In this document: positions 24,900 through 33,279 of the stretch, in pieces
Layout: each line of letters starts with the position of its first letter
Position numbering within the stretch: position 1 is the first letter of the stretch
NCBI GenBank assembly: GCA_027533105.1
Contig: JAPZTW010000002.1
Span: 248,001-312,000 of the forward strand
From: Sphingomonadaceae bacterium
Lineage (GTDB): Bacteria; Pseudomonadota; Alphaproteobacteria; Sphingomonadales; Sphingomonadaceae
DNA length: 64,000 nucleotides
Direction: 5' to 3'
Program-made: the position numbers and the translations under genes
Notes under the pieces: model-generated
The model's database searches: none
What the model saw: only the letters and a program-made list of their open reading frames with translations
Told to the model about the DNA's origin: nothing

Positions 24900-26162
24900 A
24901 TGGCCGATACCGCTCTCATGCCGATCCCGGGTCTTGTCGATCCGGTGCCCACCCCGCGCGACGTGACCCCGCGCGAGGATGGCCGTGTCGATCTGATCGG
25001 GCTGCCACGTCCGCGGATCGCCGAACTGTTCGAAGCGGCCGGCCTCGATGCCAAGGCCGCCAAGCTGCGCGCCAAGCAGGTGTTCCACTGGCTTTACCAT
25101 CGCGGCGTCACCGATTTCGACGCGATGACCGATATTGCCAAGACCATGCGGCCCTGGCTGGCCGAACGCTTCGTGATCGGCCGCCCGGACATCGTGCTGA
25201 GCCAGCATTCGGAAGACGGCACCCGCAAGTGGCTGCTCAAGACCGCCGACGGCCACGAGTTCGAGATGGTCTTTATCCCCGACGCCGATCGCGGCACGCT
25301 GTGCGTGTCCAGCCAGGTCGGCTGCACGCTCAATTGCCGGTTCTGCCACACCGGCACGATGCGGCTGGTCCGCAACCTGACCGTGGGCGAAATCGTCGGC
25401 CAGGTCATGTTGGCCCGCGATGCGCTGGGCGAATGGCCCAAGGCCGGTCAGGCCGACCTGTCCGCGCTGGGTGACGATCTGGTCGATGACGATGGCGGCT
25501 ATTCCGCCGATGGCCGCCTGCTGACCAACATCGTGATGATGGGCATGGGCGAGCCGCTCTACAATTTCGACAATGTCCGCGATGCGCTGAAGCTGGTGAT
25601 GGACGGCGATGGGCTGGCCCTGTCGAAGCGCCGCATCACGCTTTCGACCAGCGGCGTCGTGCCGATGATGGCGAAGTGCGGCGAGGAAATCGGCGTGAAC
25701 CTGGCGGTCTCGCTTCACGCCGTGACCAAGGACATCCGCGACGAGATCGTGCCGATCAACCGCAAGTATGGCCTTGAGGAACTGCTCCAGGCCTGCGCCG
25801 ACTATCCCGGTGCCAGCAATGCCCGGCGCATCACTTTCGAGTATGTGATGCTGAAGGACAAGAACGACAGCGACGAGCACGCGCGCGAGCTGGTCCGGCT
25901 GATCAAGCAGTACAAGCTGCCGGCCAAGGTCAACCTGATCCCGTTCAACCCCTGGCCCGGCGCGATCTATGAATGCTCGACGCCCGAGCGGATCAAGCGC
26001 TTCTCCGAGATCGTCTTCGAAGCCGGGATCAGCGCGCCGGTGCGCACCCCGCGCGGGCGCGACATCGATGCCGCCTGCGGTCAGCTCAAGACCACCGCGC
26101 AGAAGCTGAGCCGCGCCGAACTGGACCGGCTGGCCGAGGAAAAGCAGGCCGCGCTGGGCTGA
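24900..26162 (+). CDS. rlmN: 23S rRNA (adenine2503-C2)/tRNA methyltransferase RlmN
   Basis: A 420-residue radical SAM enzyme that methylates C2 of A2503 in 23S rRNA and A37 of some tRNAs. The cluster motif [12 protein letters not shown] (CxxxCxxC) is near residue 140-152. [14 protein letters not shown] and [11 protein letters not shown] are the SAM-binding strands. Late in the protein [11 protein letters not shown] and AACGQL contain the second catalytic cysteine region. An insert rich in Asp and Gly ([16 protein letters not shown]) follows the cluster domain. The ATG at 24900 gives a short N-terminal extension before the conserved IGLPRPRI. Confidence 0.95.
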   Translation: MADTALMPIPGLVDPVPTPRDVTPREDGRVDLIGLPRPRIAELFEAAGLDAKAAKLRAKQVFHWLYHRGVTDFDAMTDIAKTMRPWLAERFVIGRPDIVLSQHSEDGTRKWLLKTADGHEFEMVFIPDADRGTLCVSSQVGCTLNCRFCHTGTMRLVRNLTVGEIVGQVMLARDALGEWPKAGQADLSALGDDLVDDDGGYSADGRLLTNIVMMGMGEPLYNFDNVRDALKLVMDGDGLALSKRRITLSTSGVVPMMAKCGEEIGVNLAVSLHAVTKDIRDEIVPINRKYGLEELLQACADYPGASNARRITFEYVMLKDKNDSDEHARELVRLIKQYKLPAKVNLIPFNPWPGAIYECSTPERIKRFSEIVFEAGISAPVRTPRGRDIDAACGQLKTTAQKLSRAELDRLAEEKQAALG

Positions 26163-26283
26163 TTGCGCTGCCGATCCGGCGGCTCATCGCGCGAAAGCCA
26201 CGGTTCGCCACCCCATGAAATCTGCCGTTCAGCTTGGCGGCTGGATGATGGCCCCCGACGCTTTTCGAAGGGGAGAACCACCG

Positions 26284-26637
26284 ATGTTTCGCAAGACCCT
26301 GATCGCCGCCACGCTCGCCACCGCCGTGCTGCCCACCGCCGCCGCCATGGCCGATCCGCCGCGCTGGGCCCCGGCCCACGGCTGGCGCGCCAAGAACGGC
26401 GATATCGCCTATCGCCGCACCGATAACGGCATCCGTTACTGGCAGGGCGACGATGGCCGCTATTACTGCCGCCGCGGCGATGGCACCGTTGGCCTGCTGG
26501 TTGGCGCGGCGCTGGGCGCGCTGGTTGGCCGGGCGATCGACACCCGCGGCGAACGCACCACCGGCACCGTGCTGGGCGCGGCGGCCGGGGCGCTGATCGG
26601 CAACGAGCTGGCCAAGGGCCCGACCCGCTGCCGCTGA
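26284..26637 (+). CDS. Glycine-zipper 2TM domain protein
   Basis: A 117-residue exported protein. The signal peptide ends near residue 23 (TAAAMA). A WQGDDGRYYCRRGDGTVG segment is followed by a glycine-zipper pair: LLVGAALGALVGRAID and TVLGAAAGALIGNELAKG. This pattern is that of Rick_17kDa/SlyB-type surface antigens that insert in the outer membrane. The ATG at 26284 has GGGGAGA upstream; the frame extends to 26215 without sense. The C-terminal cysteine (TRCR) may pair with the one in YYC. Confidence 0.75.
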   Translation: MFRKTLIAATLATAVLPTAAAMADPPRWAPAHGWRAKNGDIAYRRTDNGIRYWQGDDGRYYCRRGDGTVGLLVGAALGALVGRAIDTRGERTTGTVLGAAAGALIGNELAKGPTRCR

Positions 26638-26687
26638 TCGGCCACCCGTTGGCCTAAAGTCCTCTTTCCCGAACCGGCCGGGGGTGT

Positions 26688-27449
26688 ATGGGAAGTCCCA
26701 TGCTCCCGGCCGTTCTCATTACCGGCGCTGGCAAGCGCATCGGCGCGGTGCTGGCGCGCGCCTTTGGCCAGGCCGGCTGGCACGTGGTGCTGCACGTCCA
26801 CCATTCGCCCGACGCCGCGCGCGAACTGGCCGCCACGCTCCCTTCGGCCGAGGTGGTCCAGTGCGACCTGCTGGATGGGCAGGCCGCGCTGGACATGATT
26901 GCCGATCTGGCCGCCCGTCTAGATGACTGGCGCGTCCTCATCAACTGCGCCGCCGTGTTCCGCTTTGACGATGGCGCCGCGATCGATCCCGGCGTCTTTG
27001 CCGAGGCGATCACCGTCAACGCCGAAACCCCCACCCGCATGGCCCAGGCCTTTCTGGCCAGTGCGCGCAGCCGGGGCGGCAAGCGGGTGATCCAGTTCCT
27101 TGACCAGAAGCTGCTCAACCCCAACCCCGATTTCTTCAGCTATACCATGGCCAAGCAGGCCTTTGCCGCGGGCGTAACCATGCTGGCCATGGCGCAGCGC
27201 GATCCGGCCACGCGGATCTATGGCCTGGCCCCCGGCGCGATGATGGCCAGCTTCGACCAGCGCGAGGACGAGCACGAGCTGAGCGGGCGGATGAACCTGC
27301 TGCAGCGGCTGACCGAGCCGCAGGAACTGGCCGATGCCGCGCTGTTCCTGGCCGAGGGCTGGGCGACCAGCGGCCAGACGCTCTACATCGATTCCGGCCA
27401 GCACCTGCTGGCCCAGCCGCGCGACGTGCTGTTCCTCGCCCGCGAATAG
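26688..27449 (+). CDS. Short-chain dehydrogenase, pteridine-reductase/FolM-like
   Basis: A 253-residue NAD(P)H-dependent oxidoreductase. The Rossmann motif is LITGAGKRIGAVLA, with GKR/GRR as in pteridine reductases. NCAAVFRFDD stands for the NNAS motif. The catalytic set reads FLDQKLLNPNPDFFSYTMAKQA, with Asp before the Tyr-x3-Lys, as in PTR1/FolM enzymes that reduce dihydromonapterin or dihydrofolate. The C-terminal Gly-Leu-Ala-Pro-Gly loop and the GQTLYIDSGQHL end are typical SDR. It stands apart from folE (56528), so a shared pterin pathway is only suggested. Confidence 0.78.
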   Translation: MGSPMLPAVLITGAGKRIGAVLARAFGQAGWHVVLHVHHSPDAARELAATLPSAEVVQCDLLDGQAALDMIADLAARLDDWRVLINCAAVFRFDDGAAIDPGVFAEAITVNAETPTRMAQAFLASARSRGGKRVIQFLDQKLLNPNPDFFSYTMAKQAFAAGVTMLAMAQRDPATRIYGLAPGAMMASFDQREDEHELSGRMNLLQRLTEPQELADAALFLAEGWATSGQTLYIDSGQHLLAQPRDVLFLARE

Positions 27450-27509
27450 CCGCCCCTACCCGCTTCCCGCTTGCCTTGCGCGGCAATCGCTTCTAACCGG
27501 CCCGGGTCA

Positions 27510-27672
27510 TCTGGGGAGTAGCCAGCCGCCACACGGCGGTGCCGCAGCGTCAACATACTTGGTCGAGAGGCCATGGCGCGCGGAGGACGGGAACCGTTCG
27601 GGCGAGACCAATGGCATTGCGCCTTCATCCGGCTGGGTGGAAGGGCGATGTCATTGCGTTGTCTCCACCCGG
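27510..27672 (+). promoter_or_regulatory. yybP-ykoY (Mn2+) riboswitch leader
   Basis: The leader of the GDT1-family gene carries the invariant pieces of the yybP-ykoY aptamer: GGGGAGTAGCC at 27513-27523, GCGTCAACATACTTGG around 27547-27562, and GCGAGACCAATGGC around 27602-27615. Downstream, GGGTGGA (27635-27641) can pair with TCCACCC (27664-27670), next to the ribosome-binding site of the ATG at 27689. This fits an expression platform. This RNA class binds Mn2+ and switches on Mn exporters. The aptamer itself spans about 27510-27625. Confidence 0.88.
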
Positions 27673-27688
27673 CCCGGAGAATCGTTCC

Positions 27689-28264
27689 ATGGAAGCCTTT
27701 TTCGCCTCCACCGCCGTCGTCGCCCTGGCCGAAATCGGCGACAAGACCATGCTGCTCGCCATCGTGCTGGCCGCCCGGTTGCGCTCGCACTGGGCCATCC
27801 TGGCCGGGATCCTGGTGGCGACGCTGGCCAACCACGCGCTCGCCGCGCTGGTCGGCAGCCAGGTTGCCGGGCTGATCGACGCGCCGTGGTTCCGCATCGC
27901 GGTGGCGCTGGGCTTCATCGCCATGGCCGCCTGGACCCTGGTGCCGGACAAGCTGGACGATGACGAGGACAGCGTGGCCCACCGGGGCAGCGCCTTCCTG
28001 ACCACGCTGGTCGCCTTCTTCCTGGTCGAGATGGGCGACAAGACCCAGGTCGCCACGATTGCGCTGGGCGCGCAGTACCACAGCGTGATCGTGGTCGCCG
28101 CCGGGACCACGCTGGGCATGATGCTGGCCAATACCCCGGCCGTGTTCCTGGGCGAAAAGCTGGTCGAAAAGGTCTCGCTCAAGCTCACCCGCACCCTGGC
28201 CGCGCTGCTCTTCCTGGTCCTGGGCCTGTGGCAACTGGCCGAAACGCTGGGCTGGCTGGGGTAA
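27689..28264 (+). CDS. TMEM165/GDT1 (UPF0016) family manganese/calcium exporter
   Basis: A 191-residue membrane protein with six predicted helices in two homologous halves. Each half bears the family signature: ALAEIGDKTMLL near residue 14 and FLVEMGDKTQVA near residue 112. These E-x-G-D-K-T motifs form the cation path. Members move Mn2+ (and Ca2+) out of the cytoplasm against protons. Control by the upstream yybP-ykoY riboswitch supports a role in manganese efflux. The ATG at 27689 is used; the longer frame lies inside the riboswitch. Confidence 0.9.
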   Translation: MEAFFASTAVVALAEIGDKTMLLAIVLAARLRSHWAILAGILVATLANHALAALVGSQVAGLIDAPWFRIAVALGFIAMAAWTLVPDKLDDDEDSVAHRGSAFLTTLVAFFLVEMGDKTQVATIALGAQYHSVIVVAAGTTLGMMLANTPAVFLGEKLVEKVSLKLTRTLAALLFLVLGLWQLAETLGWLG

Positions 28265-28308
28265 ATACGTGGTTGCGCTGATGGGCGGGTGCGATAGATT
28301 CCTGCCTC

Positions 28309-29544
28309 ATGTGGCTGCTCGGCAAGATGCTCGGCAGGCTGATCCGCAAGGGTCAGCTGATCGTCACCGACCATGATGGCCGGGAATACCGCTATGGCGA
28401 TCCGGCCAGCAGCCCCCTGCGCATCCGCCTGACCGACAGCAAGGCCGCCTGGCACATCGCCCGCGATCCCCGGATCGGCACCGGCGAGGCCTATATGGAC
28501 GGACGGCTGGTGATCGAGCCGCCCCACGACGTGCGCGATTTCATCCTGTTCGTGATGAGCCAAGGCGATGGCGGTGCGGTGCGTTCCACCAATCCGCTGC
28601 GCCGCCTCGCTGACCGGATCGGTTCGGTCCTTGACCAGAACAATTACCGCGCCCGCGCCCGCCAGAACGTGGAACACCACTATGACCTGAACCGCCGGTT
28701 CTACGAGCTGTTCCTCGATGCCGACCGGCAATACACGATGGCCCTCTGGCGCGATCCGAACGGCACGCTGGAACAGGCCCAGATCGAGAAGAAGGCGCTG
28801 ATCGCGGCCAAGCTCAGGATCGAACCCGGCCAGCGGGTGCTCGACATCGGCTCAGGCTGGGGTGGTTTCGCGCTGTTCCTGCACCGGCACTATGGCTGCG
28901 AGGTGCTGGGCGTCAGCCTCGCGCCCGACCAGGTCCAGTTCGCCCAGGAACGCGCCGCTGCGGCCGGGGTGGCGGACAAGGTCAAGTTCCAGCTGATCGA
29001 CTACCGCGACGTGACCGACACTTTCGACCGGATCGCCAGCGTCGGCATGTTCGAACACGTGGGCCTGCGCAATTACGACGAGTACTTCGCCAAGTGCTTT
29101 GACCTGCTCAAGCCCAACGGGGTGATGCTGACCCACACGATCGGGCGGCTGAAAGGCAATGGCGGGACCGACCAGTGGAACCGCAAGTACATCTTCCCCG
29201 GCCACTACCTGCCCAAGATCAGCCAGATGGCCGCCGCGCTGGAGAACACCGGCTGGGAGATCGCCGACCTTGAGGTGATGCGCTATCACTATGCCCATAC
29301 CCTCGCCGAATGGTACCGCCGCACGACCGCGAACCGCGCCGAGATCGAGGCGATGTTCGACGCCCGCTTCTTCCGGATGTGGCAGTTCTACCTCGCTGGC
29401 GCCGAACAGGGCTTCCGCCACGGCCAACTGGTCAACTTCCAGTTCCTCAGCACCCGGCGCCGCGATGCCCTGCCGATGACCCGCGACTGGATCGAGCGCG
29501 AAGCCGCCCGGCTGGTGGCGGCCGAGGCGAAGCTATCCGCCTGA
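28309..29544 (+). CDS. cfa: Cyclopropane-fatty-acyl-phospholipid synthase family methyltransferase
   Basis: A 411-residue enzyme that uses SAM to add a methylene across unsaturated acyl chains of membrane lipids, or a close relative. The N-terminal domain (about 1-110) is the small lipid-binding module. The methyltransferase motif VLDIGSGWGGFALFLHRHYG is near residue 183-202. The bicarbonate/active-site region FEHVGLRNYDEYF and FPGHYLPKISQM then YAHTLAEWYRR are as in Cfa. ATG at 28309 begins MWLLGKMLGRLIRKG. Its last 12 bp overlap the convergent DUF1801 gene. Confidence 0.9.
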   Translation: MWLLGKMLGRLIRKGQLIVTDHDGREYRYGDPASSPLRIRLTDSKAAWHIARDPRIGTGEAYMDGRLVIEPPHDVRDFILFVMSQGDGGAVRSTNPLRRLADRIGSVLDQNNYRARARQNVEHHYDLNRRFYELFLDADRQYTMALWRDPNGTLEQAQIEKKALIAAKLRIEPGQRVLDIGSGWGGFALFLHRHYGCEVLGVSLAPDQVQFAQERAAAAGVADKVKFQLIDYRDVTDTFDRIASVGMFEHVGLRNYDEYFAKCFDLLKPNGVMLTHTIGRLKGNGGTDQWNRKYIFPGHYLPKISQMAAALENTGWEIADLEVMRYHYAHTLAEWYRRTTANRAEIEAMFDARFFRMWQFYLAGAEQGFRHGQLVNFQFLSTRRRDALPMTRDWIEREAARLVAAEAKLSA

Positions 29545-29985
29545 CGCCTGGTCGGGCCAGGCCTCGTTCATGGCCTGCCAGCTCAAAGCCACAAGTGCTT
29601 CCAGCACGGCCAGGTCCACATCGGCCAGCTTGGTGATATAGAGGCACGACTTGCCGGTCTTGTGCTTGCCAAGGCGCGCGAACAGGGCGTCGGCCGCGGC
29701 CTGGCAGTTGCAGTAATTACCCATCAGGTAGACCGTCATCGCCGCCTTGCGGGGCGAGAACCCGGCGCGGCACATCGTGCCCTCGCGGCCGCTGTCATAG
29801 CGGTAATGGTAGCTGCCATAGCCAATGATGCTTGGCCCCCACAGCAGCGGCTCATGCCCGGTGACCCGGCGATGCAGCGCATCGATCACTGCCGCCTCCT
29901 CGCGCCGCCGGGCATCGGGCACGGCGGCGATGAAGTCCGCCACGCTGGCCGTGGTCGCCTTCGTCTTGAGTTCTGCCTTGGCCAT
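29533..29985 (-). CDS. DUF1801 domain protein
   Basis: A 150-residue cytoplasmic protein of the YdhG/DUF1801 fold. Seen: SVADFIAAVPDARRREEAAVIDALHRRVTGHEP at the N-terminus, LLWGPSIIGYGSYHYRYDSGREGTMCRAGFSPRKAAMTVYL in the middle, and LGKHKTGKSCLYITKLADVD near the end. These are the family's conserved blocks. The function is not known. Convergent overlap with cfa of 12 bp leaves no room for a terminator between them. Confidence 0.82.
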   Translation of the reverse strand: MAKAELKTKATTASVADFIAAVPDARRREEAAVIDALHRRVTGHEPLLWGPSIIGYGSYHYRYDSGREGTMCRAGFSPRKAAMTVYLMGNYCNCQAAADALFARLGKHKTGKSCLYITKLADVDLAVLEALVALSWQAMNEAWPDQASGG

Positions 29986-30058
29986 CGGCTTGCCCTCCCG
30001 CCCCCCTTGTCCTAGGGGCCGGGGCGAATCCTAACAGCAGACCAGCGGAACACCAGCC

Positions 30059-31273
30059 ATGAGCGACATCAAGCGTGTAGTCCTCGCCTATTCGGGCGGC
30101 CTCGATACCTCGGTGATCCTGAAGTGGCTGCAGGTGACCTATGGCTGCGAAGTGGTGACCTTCACCGCTGACCTGGGCCAGGGCGAGGAGCTGGAACCGG
30201 CCCGCGCCAAGGCCAAGCTGATGGGCGTGCCCGATCACCACATCTACATCGACGACCTGCGCGAGGAATTCGTGCGCGATTTCGTTTTCCCGATAATGCG
30301 CGCCAATGCCCGCTACGAAGGCGATTACCTGCTGGGCACCAGCATCGCCCGCCCGCTGATTTCCAAGCGCCTGATCGAGATCGCGCGCGAAACCGGTGCC
30401 GATGCCGTGGCCCACGGCGCGACCGGCAAGGGCAACGACCAGGTGCGGTTCGAACTGTCGGCCTATGCGCTGGAACCCTCGATCAAGGTGATCGCCCCCT
30501 GGCGGGAATGGGATCTGACCAGCCGTACCGCGCTGATCGCCTGGGCCGAAGCGCACCAGATCCCGGTGCCCAAGGACAAGCGCGGGGAAAGCCCGTTCTC
30601 GACCGACGCCAACCTCCTCCACACCTCGTCCGAGGGCAAGGTGCTGGAAGATCCGTGGGAAGAGACCCCGGACTATGTCTATTCGCGCACGGTCAACCCG
30701 GAAGACGCGCCCGACCAACCGGAATACATCACCATCGATTTCGAACGCGGCGATGGCGTGGCGCTGAATGGCGTGGCGATGAGCCCGGCCACGCTGCTGG
30801 CCGCGCTCAATGACCTTGGCCGCAAGCACGGCATCGGCCGGCTCGACCTGGTCGAGAACCGCTTCGTCGGCATGAAGAGCCGCGGCATGTACGAGACCCC
30901 GGGCGGCGAGATCTATGCCCGCGCCCACCGCGGGATCGAATCGATCACGCTCGATCGGGGTGCCGCGCACCTCAAGGACGAGCTGATGCCGAAGTACGCG
31001 GAGCTGATCTACAACGGCTTCTGGTTCGCGCCTGAGCGCGAGATGCTGCAGGCCGCGATCGACCACAGCCAGGCCAAGGTTTCGGGCACGGTCCGGCTGA
31101 AGCTCTACAAGGGCAATGCCTCTGTGGTCGGCCGCAAGAGCCCCAACTCGCTCTACAGCGAACGCCACGTCACCTTCGAGGACGATGCCGGCGCCTATGA
31201 CCAGAAGGACGCGGCGGGCTTCATCAAGCTCAACGCGCTCCGGCTGCGCCTCCTGGCCCAGCGGGATCGGTAA
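30059..31273 (+). CDS. argG: Argininosuccinate synthase
   Basis: A 404-residue enzyme that joins citrulline and aspartate with ATP in arginine biosynthesis. The ATP pyrophosphatase P-loop is [13 protein letters not shown] (residues 9-21). [13 protein letters not shown] and [15 protein letters not shown] bind aspartate and citrulline, and [25 protein letters not shown] is the family's central block. It begins at ATG 30059. After it comes the 776-bp gap described as a structured-RNA candidate. Confidence 0.97.
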   Translation: MSDIKRVVLAYSGGLDTSVILKWLQVTYGCEVVTFTADLGQGEELEPARAKAKLMGVPDHHIYIDDLREEFVRDFVFPIMRANARYEGDYLLGTSIARPLISKRLIEIARETGADAVAHGATGKGNDQVRFELSAYALEPSIKVIAPWREWDLTSRTALIAWAEAHQIPVPKDKRGESPFSTDANLLHTSSEGKVLEDPWEETPDYVYSRTVNPEDAPDQPEYITIDFERGDGVALNGVAMSPATLLAALNDLGRKHGIGRLDLVENRFVGMKSRGMYETPGGEIYARAHRGIESITLDRGAAHLKDELMPKYAELIYNGFWFAPEREMLQAAIDHSQAKVSGTVRLKLYKGNASVVGRKSPNSLYSERHVTFEDDAGAYDQKDAAGFIKLNALRLRLLAQRDR

Positions 31274-31296
31274 AAACCGCGCCGAATGACGGCGCG
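31272..31296 (-). terminator. Leftward-reading intrinsic terminator at the argG end
   Basis: CGCGCC (31278-31283) pairs with GGCGCG (31291-31296). On the minus strand the stem is followed by GTTTTTA, formed by the A-run that begins in the argG stop codon. It would stop leftward transcripts; on the plus strand no T-run follows. Confidence 0.5.
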
Positions 31297-31325
31297 ATCC
31301 GATTCTGTCCACTGCAAGACCCGAC

Positions 31326-31358
31326 TTATCCACCACCAAACCGGGCGTCTGTGGATAA
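31326..31358. promoter_or_regulatory. Inverted pair of DnaA-box-like 9-mers
   Basis: TTATCCACC at 31326-31334 (one mismatch to TTATCCACA) and TGTGGATAA at 31350-31358 (a perfect box on the other strand) face each other 15 bp apart. They lie 20-50 bp before the structured-RNA candidate. They could be DnaA sites or simply an operator with 8-bp half-sites. GANTC sites occur on either side (31310 and 31381). Confidence 0.4.
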
Positions 31359-31373
31359 CTTTGCATTTTCCCG

Positions 31374-32033
31374 CTTGTGCGACTCAGGTTTGAGGCGCAG
31401 CTTTCAGGTGTCGGGGGGCTAGACCGAACCGGAACTTCCAGCGGGAAACCGCTGAAAGGAAAGGGGAAAACACAACCTTCGGATGCTGGCAGCGATGCCC
31501 GCAGCAGTGTCGGAAAACACGCGGGAAAGGCTCTTCGGAGCGGCTCACGCGAACCGCAGATGCAGCGAGCGGCGCGCAGTCGGGAAGACTGCTCCAGGCA
31601 GTCGGGACGGCAGACAGAAAGCCGGGCTTCGGCCAGGCAGAAGGAAAGCCGGAAACGACAGGTCGGGCAGCGGTCACGGAACCGCCAGGCGGCACGGGGA
31701 AGGCTTGATCGGTTTGCCGAGAAAAGCCAGAACCGCCGCCTGACGGAACCGGACGCCGGAAGCGAACCGGGCAAGGAACGCCGGCTCTCACGAGCCACCG
31801 GATTGTGCGAGACAGAGGGAATGCGGGGCCTCGGCCCAGGCGGACCCAGGCCCGATGCGACGAGCATCACGATGCCATGACCACTCACGGTGCGATGGCA
31901 CGCGAGGTGATCGAACAAGCATCACAGCGGCTCAGCTGTCCAGGACGACCCCGGGAAAGGCGATCGCCCAAACTGGTCCGGAAAGCGAAAAGGCGTAGCG
32001 TGGGGCTGGTGGAAACACCGGCCCCATTTGCTT
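31374..32033 (+). ncRNA. Candidate large structured non-coding RNA (about 650 nt)
   Basis: The 776-bp gap between argG and the next gene has no credible protein, but the plus strand is full of stable hairpins. CAGCGG-GAAA-CCGCTG is at 31439-31454 and GGCA-GCGA-TGCC near 31489. CUUCGG loops are near 31476, 31531 (GCTC/GAGC stem) and 31628. GCAGTC/GACTGC is near 31576, GGCTT...AAGCC enclosing TCGG/CCGA near 31702-31728, GGCTC/GAGCC near 31784, and GATGC/GCATC near 31855. A 10-bp GAAA-capped stem at 32002-32025, followed by ATTTGCTTT, may end it. All GNRA and UUCG loops lie on the plus strand, and single strands are A-rich. No known class was recognised. Confidence 0.5.
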
Positions 32034-32049
32034 TGGCAGCAAACCCTCC

Positions 32050-32487
32050 TCAATCCGCGAGGAAGCGGTTCTTCAGGTCGAGCATCATCATCAGCGTCGA
32101 AATGGCAAAGCTGGCGAAGAGCGGCAGGCTCTGGGCTTCGTCGAAGAACAGCGTCAGCACCACCAGCCCGGCCATAGCCACGCGATTGACCAGCAGCAGA
32201 CGCGGCTCGGCCAGGTCGCCGGACATGAACTGTTGCCCGAAGTTCCATTCTTTGCGCTTGCGAGCGAGGCGCGCTTCGTAATCGGGCACCCGTCGCACCA
32301 GGGCCAGTTCCACCACGGTCACCAGTGCCAGCAGCGCCGCAAACCCGCCGACCAGCCAGTCGGTGGTCTGGAGATAAGGCGCGGTGGCAGCGGGCCAGAT
32401 CAGGGCGAGCACGGGAAACAGCACGCCCCACCAGGCCAGCACCAGCGCCGGCAGCATCAGCCGGTCGCTCCAGTGGTCTTCGCTCAT
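32050..32487 (-). CDS. Hypothetical four-helix membrane protein
   Basis: A 145-residue protein with hydrophobic segments at about 9-29, 43-62, 103-119 and 122-136, and a central basic cytoplasmic stretch RRVPDYEARLARKRKEWNFGQQF. I do not recognise a family. GGGGAG stands 6 bp before the ATG at 32487. The same reading frame runs upstream without a stop into a relic of an RNA methyltransferase 3' end (32488-32580), so the gene once followed that methyltransferase directly. Confidence 0.65.
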   Translation of the reverse strand: MSEDHWSDRLMLPALVLAWWGVLFPVLALIWPAATAPYLQTTDWLVGGFAALLALVTVVELALVRRVPDYEARLARKRKEWNFGQQFMSGDLAEPRLLLVNRVAMAGLVVLTLFFDEAQSLPLFASFAISTLMMMLDLKNRFLAD

Positions 32488-32580
32488 CGCCTGCTCCCCG
32501 CCTGCCCCGCGCTGCCAGCGCAGAAACAGACTGGCGAGTTCGGCCTGGGTTGACCAGCGGAATTGCCCGACCGGGCGCAG
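32488..32580 (-). pseudogene. Relic of the RNA methyltransferase 3' end
   Basis: On the minus strand this stretch encodes LRPVGQFRWSTQAELASLFL and then RWQ. It matches the end LRPVGQFRWSTHVELASLFV-R of the gene now ending at 33950. Differences outside the 35-bp identical core are mostly synonymous (GAA/GAG, CTC/CTG, GCC/GCG, AGT/AGC, TTT/TTC). The stop TGA is TGG here, so the frame runs on into the membrane gene. It is the displaced old end, separated from the gene body by the inserted island. Confidence 0.8.
32546..32580. repeat. Direct repeat (left boundary of island)
   Basis: These 35 bases, beginning TGGGTTGACCAGCGG and ending CCGACCGGGCGCAG, are identical to 33981-34015. The spacing is 1435 bp. 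Outside this core the similarity drops to about two thirds on one side and vanishes on the other. Confidence 0.92.
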
Positions 32581-32661
32581 CTAGTGACTCGTCCTCCCCA
32601 GCCCCCTACACGGGTCCGCCGGATGCGAACCGGCACTCGCGGTGCAAAAGGCCAGGTGAGA

Positions 32662-33225
32662 ATGAACATTGCCATTCCCGACTGCCAGCTTGGGCCGCGC
32701 CTGCGACGTTTCCGGCGGTTGCGCGGGCTGAAGCAGGAACATGTGGCGCAAATCCTGGGCGTGTCTCAAGGACTGGTCTCACGGTGGGAGGCAGGCAAGC
32801 ACGTTCCCTCGCCTGAGATAAGCGTTCAGATCCGGCATCTTATCGCGGTAGCGCCCGACCCCGGATCGGATCGCGCCCTTCGCAGGCTGGTCGAAGCCGC
32901 CAATGTCCCTGTGCATCTGATCTGTGACGCAACACACCGTCTGCTTGCCGCCTCTCCTTTGCGTGAAGAAGAATGGGGGGCTTCGGCCGGCGCATTCATG
33001 GGAAGCTCGCTCTGGCGGTTTGCCACAGACGAAATTGTCGGGGCAGAAGACCGACTGGCGGATTGCGGCTGGTTCGATCAGACTGAGCCTGACCGCATAT
33101 CGATCCCTACCAAAGGGAACGGCAGCAACGAAATGCGCATCCTTCCCAGCACGCTCGAATGGGAACGGGTTGGTTTAGCGGATGGCAGGGTGGGCCGGTT
33201 GGTGACGACCGTAGCCTTTATCTAA
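32662..33225 (+). CDS. XRE-type HTH regulator with PAS-like C-terminal domain
   Basis: A 187-residue DNA-binding protein. The helix-turn-helix is LGPRLRRFRRLRGLKQEHVAQILGVSQGLVSRWEAG (about residues 9-45), a classical XRE/Cro fold. A linker PDPGSDRALRRLVEAANVP leads to VHLICDATHRLLAASPLREEEWG, which looks like the start of a PAS-like sensor. The rest has no motif I know. AGGTGAGA precedes the ATG at 32662 directly. It is the first gene of the island and lies 54 bp before the HD gene, so it may regulate both. Confidence 0.75.
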   Translation: MNIAIPDCQLGPRLRRFRRLRGLKQEHVAQILGVSQGLVSRWEAGKHVPSPEISVQIRHLIAVAPDPGSDRALRRLVEAANVPVHLICDATHRLLAASPLREEEWGASAGAFMGSSLWRFATDEIVGAEDRLADCGWFDQTEPDRISIPTKGNGSNEMRILPSTLEWERVGLADGRVGRLVTTVAFI

Positions 33226-33279
33226 GCGCGAATATCTTATTCGTGGTCTCGGTCGAAGCAGGCAGTTACGCAAGGCGCC

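Noticed and set aside
31326..31358. Replication origin
   Set aside because: Only two DnaA-like boxes, no AT-rich unwinding region and no origin-linked genes nearby.
31377..31880. A 167-codon plus-strand frame in the gap after argG
   Set aside because: The product is almost only Arg, Ser, Gly, Lys and Gln, with no ribosome site and no domain. Frames on the other strand are equally open. The hairpin content fits RNA better.
31374..32033. RNase P RNA, tmRNA or group II intron for the same gap
   Set aside because: The conserved strings of RNase P (GAGGAAAGTCC, ACAGAAA with GACCGCC), a tag-peptide frame ending in Ala-Ala, and a domain V hairpin were looked for and not found. GTGCG at 31377 resembles an intron start but nothing else fits.
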